Assembly: GCA_049999805.1 (NCBI GenBank)
Contig: JBNGIO010006211.1
Coordinates: forward strand, 79,026 to 135,848
Length of the DNA: 56,823 nt
Direction of reading: 5' to 3'
From: Folioceros fuciformis
Lineage: Eukaryota; Anthocerotophyta; Anthocerotopsida; Anthocerotales
The first letter of the stretch is position 1. Each line of letters opens with the position of its first letter. Below the pieces are notes generated by a model, which was given only the letters and a program-made list of their open reading frames with translations, made no database searches and had not been told where the DNA came from. A program made the translations under genes and the position numbers. This document shows positions 35,103-45,703 of this stretch, piece after piece.

Positions 35103-37286
35103 AGTTTCCTGCGGCGGCCTCGGCTCAAGGCGGCTACAGTGCATGCGCTGGCGCAGGCAGGCGATGTTCGGGGATTGCGGAGCAAGCTGGTGGAGACGCC
35201 CGCTCTCGTCAATGCGGGCAATCCTATCGTGAGTCCGAGGGGAGCGGGTTTGTTGGGGCTGTTTGTGTGGTGTGCTCGTGGGAGTTTTGTGGGCGGTAGT
35301 GTGGAATTTGTGGGCGATGGGTAGGTGGTGTTGAGTGTGGGCAATTGTGCGGTGAAGGTGAGTTGGAGTTGAGCTGACATTCTTTGGGTGGCTGCAGATG
35401 CGGCAGACGGTTCTTCACTTGGCAGCTGCAGGCAACCAGTTGGAGGTTGCGCAGTTGATCTTGGAGTTTCCGGAGAAAGCCGAATTAGAGGCCAGGACGA
35501 CGGTGAGGCAGCCAGGGATTGTTCTTGTCGGGGGTTGTCGGGGGACTTCTTTTTTCTGGGAAGCGTCTCATTCTTTGCTGAAAATTTATCTCCTTCTGTG
35601 GTTGTCAGTACGGAGAGACTCCGTTACACCTCGCAGCAAAGAACGGCGCCGTGGACGTGCTCAAGTTGCTGCTCAAACACAATGCTTCCATAGAAGCGAA
35701 GGCCAGTGTGAGTTGAAAGCGAGCTTTAAGCCTGCTGCTGCTGCTGCTCCTTGCAAGACTCGGGCGCGTCGTCAGATTTTGATTCCGGCCTTGTGCTGCT
35801 GTTACAGAATGGAATGACGCCTCTGCACCTGGCTGCCTGGAATTGTACGAGCTGCACGGTGGAAGCTCTGCTTGAGTGTCAAGCGGACGTCAATGCTATA
35901 GATAACGTAAGCTCTTGAAGAAAACAACCGTGAATCGTCTCGGTCCTGACCAAGAAAGTGAAGGGCAGTGTGGAGGGAGGAACATGTCGTGATCGAAGGC
36001 ATGCATGGCCTAATTAATGTTCATTTCATTTTCGGTGATGGCATTGCAGGAGGGGAAAACACCACTAGACCACCTCCCCCAGAATCCCAGCACTGAGAAA
36101 CTCCGCCTGCGACTCCAAGAGCGGCAGGTGCTGCAGAAGTCAGAGCTCGCATCCAAGGGGCTCAAAGCGAACTTGAGTGACCTGGAAGCCGAGCTCAACA
36201 AGATAGTGGGACTACATGATCTGAAGGGCCAACTCCGACGGTGGGCCAAGGGTTTGCTTTTGGACGAAAGGCGTCGAGCACTAGGACTGGTAGTCCAGCC
36301 CAGAAAGCCACCGCACATGGTGTTTTTGGGCAATCCAGGCACAGGTACTGACAACCTCCTTCCAACATGTCGGTCGGTGCTGGGATTCGGTTGCAGTCCG
36401 TACTTGGTTGGGGGTTGCAGATATATCTCAACAAGTTGTGTCATGCTGCTGCTAACGGTGTGCGTGTGTGCAGGGAAGACGATGGTGGCGAGACTTTTAG
36501 CAAAGCTGCTGCACATGGTTGGGATGTTGGCAACGGAGAAGGTGGTTGAGGTGCAGCGAACCGATCTCGTAGGGGAGTTCGTTGGGCACACTGGCCCCAA
36601 AACCCAGAAAAAGGTAGGTTTACCAGACCCAACAACAGCCCTCTGCTGCTGGCTCATTGCGTTGCAGTGGAGCGGGGCGGATCCGAGACATACATGGGTT
36701 GCTGAGGCACGGGATTCGGGGCCGTTCGGTGCGTTCGTTTGTGCAGATCAAGGAGGCCGAAGGTGGGATCCTGCTTGTGGACGAAGCATACAGGTTGATG
36801 CCGGCCGGCAACTCCACCGACAAAGACTACGGCGTGGAGGCCCTTGAGGAGATCATGAGCGTCATGGACAGCGGCAAGGTGGTAGTCATCTTCGCAGGAT
36901 ACCCAGCACCCATGAAGCGAGTTCTGGACTGTAATGACGGATTCGGTAGAAGAGTGACCAAATACTTCCACTTCGATGACTTCGACCCCACCGAGCTTGC
37001 TCAAATGATCCACCTCAAGATGGCAGACCAAAGCCCTAGCAACGTCATGTACGGTTTTAAGCTCCACCCGCTGTGCACAGTGAAAGCTGTTGCACAGCTT
37101 CTAGACTGCAGGATCAGCGTGGCTCAAAGACAGAAAATGAACGGCGGCATTGTGTGGCCTCTCCTAGCTGATGCCAGGGATAATCTGGACAATCGGCTGG
37201 ACATGGACTGCTGTGACCAGGAGGCTCTTGTGACCATCACCCTGCAAGACTTTGAGGCTGCGTTGGACAGAGTACCTCCAGCTTGA
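35103..37286 (+). CDS. Ankyrin-repeat AAA+ ATPase (CbbX-type), 5' end lost in gap
   Basis: Exons: from the gap to 35228, then 35398-35502, 35609-35707, 35808-35906, 36050-36344, 36474-36613, 36747-37286. It resembles the Arabidopsis ankyrin/AAA protein At3g24530 from RRPRLKAATVHALAQAGD to the end. Four ankyrin units are seen (TVLHLAAAGNQ, YGETPLHLAAKNG, NGMTPLHLAAWN, EGKTPLDHL). A linker and one AAA+ domain related to the CbbX/CfqX group follow: IVGLHDLKGQLRRW, Walker A GNPGTGKT, DLVGEFVGHTGPKT, Walker B GGILLVDEAYRL and a sensor region VVVIFAGYPAPMK. The C-terminal lid reads GFKLHPLC and ends LDRVPPA. An intron splits Walker A between the Thr and the following Gly-Lys. Cell role is not established. 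CbbX proteins remodel Rubisco in red-lineage plastids, but that function should not be transferred to this ankyrin fusion. Confidence 0.9.
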
Positions 37287-37432
37287 TCAGATCACAACCC
37301 CCCCAATCCCAATCCCACTCCACAGCATTGCACTGCACTCCTCTCCACTCCAAAAAAAACTGGAATCGATTCATCAGCAGTGAAGCGTGAATCGGGAAGC
37401 GGAATCTTGGGTGTCCAATACTACCCGCCGCA

Positions 37433-37467
<35 letters not shown>

Positions 37468-38156
37468 GTAAGATGGCGTGTGCATGCATTTTCGTTCAAC
37501 CTCGGTCGGCGGAGGCGGCAACATGTTCATGTTTCTTCCCTCCTGCCACTCCAAAGCAAGGAGTATATTATTATGTGTATTGCCCATAGGGATAGGATAG
37601 AAAAAAAATGAAAAGGCAGTCAGTCACATGCACCAGGCCACAACTGTACCCGTACTGTACGTACATTCCTACTTATGTATCTATGTTATACACGTTACAC
37701 AAGGGCAGTTGACTTGTCACCGTCCATCGGCGCTACGTGCCAGAGAGATTCGAGGAGCGCCATTGGCAGTATTGCCCTTTGTAGTCTGGCCGTTACCTTG
37801 CGGGGCACGGCAGCGGTTGTCCGTCTCGCGGGCTTGCTTTACTTACAAACGCAGCACCCACTGCACTGCGGGCCTTGGCCCTACCCTAAGATTTCGCTTT
37901 GCACGCTGAAATAGCCTGCGGCTGTCTCGGGCCATGTGCCGTAAAAGGTGCTGAAAGAAAGAAAGAAAGAGAGCAAGAAAGAGAGAAAGAAAGACAGCAA
38001 GCAAGCACACCAGACAGAGAGATCGAGCCAGCCAGGTCCGTAAGGCAGAGCGGGAAAGCTTGCGCCGCTGCTACGCCACTCTCCGCTACCCTACGCGCTG
38101 CGCTCTGCTGCTGCTGGCTGTTGCTGGCTGTCATCGCTGGAAATTCGGCTTGGCTT
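37287..38156. other. Intergenic region between convergent genes, with microsatellites
   Basis: It lies between the 3' ends of the ankyrin-AAA gene (+) and the F-box/kelch gene (-). It contains a (TA)n run at about 37432-37470 and a GAAA-rich purine tract at about 37948-38000. No gene was found. Confidence 0.65.
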
Positions 38157-39707
38157 CTACGCTACCAGCACTTGGCAGCCAATCACCTCCTCCGCCTTCG
38201 CTCCCAGCACGGCAGGCATCTGCCGGTACACCACTGATTGCCCGTCGTCGGCCGCATCCAGATCCACGATGGAGATCTGCAGGTACCTCCTCACCACGTA
38301 CAGCTTCCTGCCCAACCCGGCGATGCGCGGGTTGTCCTGCAGGATCTCCGCCCACGGCACCTCCCGAAACGACAGCCCTTGGAGGTAAATCCAACCTATG
38401 CCTTGCTCGTCCGCCACCCGCACCCGGCCCGCTGCCCAGTCCAGTGTGTGCAACTTCCCCATGAGAACCGTGCTCAGCCCGTACCTGAATGAAGAGTAGG
38501 TGCCACACAAAAGCATGATTCAGCGCGCAGGCAGGGCCAATCCGGCTGAGGATACAAACACAGCTTCGAAAGCCTTCGAAGAGGCTTCGTAAGCAGCGCT
38601 TTCAAGTGAGAAGCAATCCCTGAATCCTCAGGGCACACTGCAAAATGTAGACGGCAGCAAGAGGAAAAGAAGGGCGGACGAAGGCGTAACCTAACCAGCA
38701 AATGAAATTCTTCACGACATAGCCCTTGCAGAAAGCAAACACGGGAGAAAGAAGACGATGTGAAGATTCGAGGAGGAAGCAGAGACGAAGAAATCCATTT
38801 GTGCTGAAAACAAACGCAAGGCTAGCGCTGAGCTCACACGAATCGAAACTGACCTGAGCAGAGCCTTCATCTTGCTGGAGCGGGGGTGCCAGGCGCCATC
38901 GCCGGGGTCGTAGAGCTTCACCATGGTGCGGTGATCCACATGGTCGCGGTAGGAGCAGTAGAACTTGTCGTTGGCCAGGGACATGGTGAGCCAGCCGGGG
39001 TGCCATCCCACGTGATAGCCGGCGGTAGGGGAGGCGAGGCTGAGCTGCGGGGGCTCCCGGCTGGGGACGCTGCTCCACTCGTCCAGCGCGAAGTCGTAGC
39101 ACTCGGCCGCGTGGAGGAGGTTGTTGCCGCAGTCGAATCCGCCAAGGACAAACACCTTGCCACGCAGCACCGTCACCAGGGGGCTATGGCGAGTGTGGAT
39201 CATGCTCCTGGCCCGCCGCCACCGGTTGGCGAAGGGGGAGTAGATGAAGAGGTCGCGGAGCGTAGGGCCGCTGGCGCCCGCCTTCCCTCCCATCACCAAC
39301 AAGCGGCCACGGAACACGGCCGATCCCCGGCCGAACACCTCCGGACTCTGCCCCCGCTTCCGCGGAATGGCAGGCACCGCCAGCCACTTCCCCGCTGTGG
39401 CGTCCAAGGCATACCACGACACCCGCCTAGTCTTCCTGTTCCAAGTCTCCACATACAGCCACTCCTCCGTCGCTCCAACCTCTTCCCGCAGCTCGTGGAA
39501 GCCCGACGCAGCTATGGCGCCGCGCCAGGCCCGCGACACGCCTCTCAACTGGTGCAGGCTGGCGCGCGGCAGTCGCGCTAGGCACAGCTCCGCTACCTCG
39601 TTCGGCAGGCCCGGCAGGATCGCGGATTCCACCTCGGAGTCTACTTCCCCCGGGCTCCCGCTCAAGGAACTTGCTTTCCTCTTCCTCCCTCGCTTGCGGC
39701 CAGCCAT
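38157..39707 (-). CDS. F-box/kelch-repeat protein
   Basis: Two exons, 39707-38854 and 38484-38157, totalling 1182 nt, or 393 aa. Kelch F-box proteins are substrate receptors of SCF ubiquitin ligases. An N-terminal basic stretch (AGRKRGRKRK) is followed by the F-box, around residues 30-65 (LPGLPNEVAELCLARLPRASL, VSRAWRGAI). Kelch motifs then follow: RGRLLVMGGKAG, RHSPLVTVLRGKVFVLGGFD with AAECYDFALDEW, and FYCSYRDHVDHRTMVKLYDP. Exon 2 completes the propeller (GLSTVLMGKLHTLDW, GLGRKLYVV). The target is unknown. An upstream Met (39731) gives eight extra residues; the Met at MAGRKRG is preferred. The ORF opposite the first exon on the plus strand is a GC-rich shadow. Confidence 0.9.
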
Positions 39708-42700
39708 GGATTCAGCACCAGCATTGCACAACCAAACCAGCCAGAGTTCGATTCCGAGCCCGCTTCTTCCTCCTCCTCAAATTCCTTCCTCCTTTCACCT
39801 GCTTCTTAGATCGGATTGCAGGCTCCTTCTAAGCAACACACACAAAGAAACAAACAACCAACCAAGGTATTGACGACGGAACAATGCTCGCACTCCCGTC
39901 ACCTCACCGCGGTCAAGCAAAGCAAAATCTGCGATCCGATATCAGCAAGGCTGAAACTCCTGATCCAAAGCGATCCATTGGCATTCCCAACAACAACTCA
40001 CCTTGCGGCTGGCACGCGGATTCAGCACCACTCAGTACTGCACCGTCAGACGCTCGCAATCTCATGGCTCCCGCCGCCGCCGCCGCCGCCGCCGCCGGCA
40101 CGGATCCCAGCCGAGCCACAATTACAAACAGGGAAGAGCGCAGGACCGGAGATCCCGCCGCGGCCGCACCGAAATCGCTAACCCCACGCCAGTGCGAATC
40201 GCAGAGCATCGCGCAGCTTGGCCGGCATGCATGCAGAAAGGCGGAGCTTTCGCAGGGCCGGGCCGCAACAGATCCACGCAACTGTCCGGAAGGGTGAAAA
40301 GGGGAGGAAAGAGGACGAGAGGGAGAAGACGTCACGACTCACACGTCTCACACGACTCACTAGTCGAGTCCAAGCCCTGGCTGCATCCTGGAAAGGAAGG
40401 AGGAGAGAGGCTCATCCAGCTGTGGGAGCCTTAGCTCATGAGCTCGCTCGTGCGACCAGGACTAGGCTGCGTTACATCATATGCGTTTCAGGGAAGAGAG
40501 AAGAGACGGGATTCGAACTTGAAGGCCCCGTTATTTGCCCGGAGTCAAATTTTTTAATCGGGGCCGCGTTCCCATGGCGAAGCCGCTGGCGCACTACAGT
40601 CTGTCCGGGCGTGGCCCGCCGGCCGGGGGCTGCCTATCCTTGTGCCGAATCCGATACTATCCAGCTACAGTGGGAACGCAGGCATTTTGTGAAGTGGAAG
40701 GAGCAGGCCTGATCTCGCAGAGCGTGGAAGGCTGAGAAAGCCGCGGCAGCGGCCAGGCATTACAGAGCAGTGCTGGAGCAATGGCAGCTTCTCATCTCAT
40801 CATCCTCTCTAGCTCCCCAGACCCGTCTCGGGCCAGGAATTGAATCGATGTCAGGTTTCTGCAGGTCAAAGGTGTTGCGTGTTGGCGCAAATGAAGCATC
40901 TGGAGCCGTCAGGCCTGGCCTCGGCCGACAATGGTCCACGAGGAGAGCAGTAATTGTCGCGCCACGCTCCTCGAGGAACAGGCTGATCATGGCTTTTATT
41001 GCACCTTTCAGCTCACTGCTCAGCGCTGCGTCGGGAAGTGGGCAGCAGAGCAGCCATGTGGCTTGCTTGCTGCGCTGTTCTTGCTCTTGGATACATGTGC
41101 GACTGTTGATCATACTGTGGCTGATGAGGCGTGGAGCTCGGTTTGGAGGCTCTGAATTATGGTGTGGAGTGGAACTGTTTGATGGTTATGCCGGGCCTGG
41201 TTTGGTGTCAAGAATCCGGAATTGATTCAGGAGCGATGCACAATAGTGTGGAGGCGTGGGAGGAGGAATCGTGAGGGGGCTAGGGGAGGGCAGTGTTCTG
41301 TGCGCAACGATCGTGGCAGGCATCCCCAGCTAGGGTTGGGGAAGGAAGCTGAAATGTGGTATGTACAGGGATGGCATGACATGGTGGTACGAAACCCTTG
41401 GCAGGGAGGCAGTGGATGGATGCAAGAATGCAAGGAAGGAAGGAAGGAAGGCACAAGGAAGAAGTCGCTTGCCAGCAGGCCGCTTGCAGGAAGGGCAGGG
41501 GCAGAGCACCGGGCTAGGGTACATGGTACCCCGTGGCATTACTGTGTACTACGTACGAGGGATGCTTGGAAGAGGGAGGAGACGGAAGACTTGAAGACGA
41601 GGGTATGGAATGCGTGATTCCTTGCGGCCCTAGCACATGGAGGGCGGGATGCATCTTACGTCGGTGGCCTGGCCAGGCACATGCAGTGGGAGGACCGATG
41701 CATGAAGGGATCAAGGACTTGCAAAGCCATCATCATCGGCGTGGCGAGCTCGCATGGACTCTACCTTCAAGACATGGTTAGGGTACATGGTACGTTTGGC
41801 CTGGGCCCGTGGTAGTACTCGTCAACCTGGCAGCGAGACCTGCGTTGACAGAAGGACTCCACACGCAAAGGCCTTTCAGCCAAGCAAGGCAGAGCTTCTT
41901 CCTGACAGGTTCCTTGTTCGTTTATGGAACCAGGGAGAAGGGGCGAGGGGACCAGTGTCGAGAGGGTCATGACTCATTTCCCTCCTATGAGGCTTTTGCC
42001 CAGCCTGGGTACATCCTTGACAAGAAGAGGACAGGGACCGAGCAGTGCTGCAGGCGAGCAGGCAGGCTCCAGCCAGGCCCACAGTATGGCCATTGGCAGT
42101 TGCCCTCCGGATATGGAGGGTTCCCTGTTCCCTGTTCCCCCTGTTCACGTGGGGCCTTTATGAGCTCTTCGGCCACTGGCCTCCTGCCACAGTTGCTATA
42201 GCGCGGATCACGTTGCCTTTGGCCATTTGCTTGCCTGCCTGCCATCATCATGCCATCAGCACACAAGGCAGAATAACGGTGTTGATGCTTGTTAAAACGA
42301 CCTGTTTCGTGCTATTCGATGCTTGCGGCTGTGCCAATCAGCTGGCTGGGAAGATTACGCTGGAACAGCTCTATTGTTGTAAGGCTTGCGATGACAGGTA
42401 CGAAGACGACACAAGAGAGACCAAGTATGTACCCAGTCGCCCGAGTTCCCCCCCCCCGGACCTATGGCTATTAGACCTAGGAGTATTCGGAATTGGGGTA
42501 ACCTCTGGAAACCCCTATAATTTCCTCCTGCGGAGGAAGGCCGGTGGATTGCAGGATAGCTGTCATTCCTTATTCAAACTATCAATTACAGCTCAACTTT
42601 GCTGCACAGACACGCAGGCTAGCACGGAATACCCATACAGTCATCATCGGGGATGCAAGAAAACCTCACGCCATAAGTTTTCTCCATCTCTGTGACCAGA

Positions 42701-43153
42701 TCAGTACGCATGGGGCGCACCACGTTGGACAAAATTTGTCCTGTGCGACACAAGGGTTTTCGGTGCATCCAGGGTTAGAGGTTACGCAACCCCCTATTAG
42801 AACCCCCGGTCCGGGTGGCACACATCTGCGAGAGAAGCAGAGAGCAATCTACGGGCTTGCCTCCCTCATTTCAGAGGCTCTCTTCTTAGTGGTGTATGCC
42901 TTCTGTGTGCACCATAACAAAAAAAAGGCTTTCCTTCCTCATTTCAGACGCTGTCTTCTATGCCTCCTATATGCAGCCCAGGTTTCTTTTCACATAGAAG
43001 GGCGTGGATTGGTGGATTGTAGCAGTCACGTGACACTCGACCAATCACTCATTTGGCTATCACCACTCAATGTGCTAGTACCATATGGTGTAGACATAAC
43101 GAAGCAAGGCCGAGAGGTAGATGAGAAAAGGAGGCGATCAGGTAAACGAAAAC
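39708..43153. other. Gene-poor region upstream of the F-box gene
   Basis: No recognisable gene over about 3.4 kb. Features seen are a (GCC)n run at 40071-40098 and a run of nine C near 42450. Two partly similar sequences of about 70 bp lie near 42870-42960 (ctcatttcagaggctctcttct and ctcatttcagacgctgtcttct). The longest frame (42544-43431, +) overlaps the better-supported minus-strand exon below and has no family motif. Confidence 0.45.
40071..40098. repeat. (GCC)n trinucleotide run
   Basis: About nine GCC units in GC-rich DNA some 370 bp upstream of the F-box gene start. Confidence 0.9.
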
Positions 43154-43429
43154 TTACCCAGCTGGAAGTTCGATCCCTCCCAGGACTTCCTCGAAATGCA
43201 ACTGGGAATCGCCTGAGGGGTCGATCATATCCAGTTCGTATTCACTCGAGAATGCAACTTGATCGTTCAAAGCCAGAGCGTTTCGATGGCATTCCCAACT
43301 TGGTGTCACAAATACACAGCCTACATAAAACAATCCCTCTACTTCCGGTGAGAAACGAGTATCCACCAAGCGTTTCCAACCAATGCAAGCTTGGTGTGGA
43401 GCGCACGATGAACTCTCCTCGGTGGTCAT
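43154..43429 (-). other. Possible orphan exon of an unidentified protein
   Basis: A minus-strand open frame of 91 codons starts MTTEESSS, continues with VDTRFSPEVEGLFYVGC and SEYELDMIDPSGDSQLHFEE, and ends GIELPAG. It is directly followed at its 3' end by a canonical donor, GTAAGT, at 43152-43147. Its composition looks coding. Another open minus-strand stretch precedes it (to about 43716), in a different frame. No downstream exon could be linked and the family is not recognised. It may be a gene fragment. Confidence 0.3.
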
Positions 43430-43903
43430 GACGAGAGAGTGCAGCGTGCGTGATCATGGGCTACTTGGTGCAGATGGTCCAAGCTTTTACGCTTGCATCT
43501 TGGGTTTGGAATTTGGAGCTGGATCCCAAGACTTTCAGATTCGAGCACGCTAATTTGGTCACACAAATTAACAATAGAGCTCCATGGACCAAGGCGATGA
43601 TGGGCACCCAGAGAGAGTGTCTTTTCTATGGGGTACCTAATCAAGAGGCAGCCTGAACAAGGTAACCATGAATACAACTCAGTCCCCACTATGAAGTCTG
43701 CGTTGTCGATGAGCAAATTTGCATCTTCAACCCAGAAACGAAGAAACGAGGGAACAAGGCTACATGAAAAACTACCTCGCAGATCAATTGGTCTCAGAGC
43801 GTGTATATATTGATAGGTCCATACTGATCAGCTGGGAATTCGTAGCAAGTACAAAGTCTGAATAGCGCGGCCTTGTGTTGACAGGTCGTCGGTGTTGTCG
43901 GAA

Positions 43904-45340
43904 ATGGCCGATGGCTGGAGCACTCCCTCGATCAAGTCAGAAATCGACTTCGAGGAAGAGGCCTTGGGTCCATTGTCCAAGTCGGTTCCCCGTGACAAGG
44001 TGAGGTGCCTTCCAGATTGTACTTAACTGTAGAGACAACAAGGCCTATTTGATGAATTGTTTGCCCGTGGGAGATCTTGGCCCATGTGTTTACTCAGCTT
44101 TGAATTTCAACAGGTTTCCAATTGGTGATATGAGGTGCCTTAAATTGTCAGCGTAGTCTGTGATGCACCCTCGTTGTATTTTCTTGTGTCCATGACGAAG
44201 GTTGTGGGCATTTTGCTTCTCGTTAAGCCACGTGAATTCATCCATCAGCGACTGTGGGGGCTTTCAGGTCATCACCATTGCAAAGATGCGTCTTCTTGCT
44301 CAGGCACTTCTCAAGACAGTTGTTGGCTATTGCAGTTTATTTCAGGCCTTTTCCTGGCGGAGCGATTGGCGAGTGGTTCACGGAGAGATTCACTTGTTAG
44401 TCTGGTGGGGCTGAGCAGACTCTTGAGCTAAAGAAAGTGGCTGATTTGCTGGGCATAAGACCTCACCACCCTCACAGCCTTGTGGTACTTGTCCAGCGTC
44501 GGTGGAACGGGGAATCCTTGTTTGGGAAGCTAACAGACAATAAGTTCCTCTTCAGCCGACGTCTCTTGGCAGGTTCATTTACGTGTGGGACTTGCCTGGA
44601 AGAGGTTTCTCGTAGTGCCACACAAACATGGACCATGGAATGTGGTCATTGCTTGAATCCGCAATATTGAGTGTGCGTGACACAGCTTTAACCAACTTGA
44701 AGCCCTTGTAGGTCATTGTTATGTATCTTGAACATGCACGCCTGTGCCTCTTGATTCAGAAGAATGAGAGTGTAATTGGCAAGAGGAGGCTAGCCTGGAT
44801 TCTGTGCCTGCTAGTGTGACTCGAGGATCGGACCGACGTGTCTCTTGATCTTGTCACCTGGTTGCCGCATTTTGTTCTCGTTTCTTAGTACCCTTCATTG
44901 TGGAAAATTTAATGCTGTTCTGGCTGACGGTGAACCGCATTGTGAGATAAGTGCATTAAATATTTGCGGGCAACAGAGTTGTTTCAAAAGTACGACAGAG
45001 CCACATTCTCCATGCTCTTGTCGGATGTAGGAGCTGATAGGAGTCAGAGAACGTGAAGTGGCTCATAGTTTTCAAAGCCTTGTCCTGGGTGTAGGAAACC
45101 TGTGGAAAAGGAATAATGAAGGCTGTAATTGGTTGAGTAACAGTTGCCTTGCGTCTGCGGCCACAGTTTCTGGTAAAGACGTTGACATTTCTTCTTCCTC
45201 CTCAGAGTCCTTCCAAACTTGAATATGCGTGGTTGGGAATGAGATTCACCAGTTCGAAGCATATCCATGCTGGTACCATGCTCCAGACGGAACTCTCTTT
45301 GCTAACAACAAAAAATGCTTTGTTCTTAAACCAGGATTAA
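43904..45340 (+). pseudogene. ARIADNE-type RBR ubiquitin ligase relic, copy 1
   Basis: Parts align with copy 2 downstream. An intact first exon at 43904-43999 encodes MADGWSTPSIKSEIDFEEE and ends at a GTGAGG donor. Exon 2 is 44268-44303 (VITIAKMRLLAQ, compare VITQASLLAAQ) with its donor now GC. A UBA-like/RING1 segment lies near 44430-44670 (KKVADLLGI, RRWNGESLF, CGTCLEEVS, MECGHC). IBR fragments lie near 44890-45030 (HCGKFNAV, CGQQSCF, EPHSPCSC), and RING2 debris lies near 45075 (CPGCRKPVEK). The frame is broken between and inside these pieces and much of the IBR is gone. Confidence 0.82.
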
Positions 45341-45703
45341 ACTAGTAGCTCTGTAGAGATTAATAAATGTGAAGTTCTCGATCTGTTAAGTACACACCAT
45401 CCCCGTGCTCGGAAACCTAAGCGAAAAGTCTATATATGGTGAGTTAGGTCCCAGTTCTATACTAATTAGGTACAAGCCTGTGCATGTCCTCATTCAAATT
45501 TTTACCAGAACCAAAGCCGGATGGAAAAAAACCTCTGCCACAGAAACTAATTTCAAGCGCCCGGAGCAACTCTCCTTTCACGTGTACGGGATCTCGGTGT
45601 ACTGTCGATCAAGTCTAGCTAGATACGTGAAAGAAGCTCATTCTCGAAATCCATCGTGTGTTCTCTGAGGAGTCTGAAGCTCCGTAGTCCATTGATTTAT
45701 AAC

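Noticed and set aside
36017-36847. 276-codon continuous ORF
   Set aside because: It reads through introns of the ankyrin-AAA gene. The spliced model matches the AAA+ family and the unspliced one breaks Walker A.
39244-39873. 209-codon plus-strand ORF
   Set aside because: It lies opposite the GC-rich first exon of the F-box/kelch gene and is a shadow frame.
40500-40525. tRNA T-arm-like string gggattcgaac
   Set aside because: The flanking bases do not form a T stem, and no acceptor stem, anticodon arm or D arm can be drawn around it on either strand.
42544-43431. 295-codon plus-strand ORF
   Set aside because: No domain or hydrophobic pattern is recognised, and it overlaps a minus-strand frame with a canonical donor that looks more coding.
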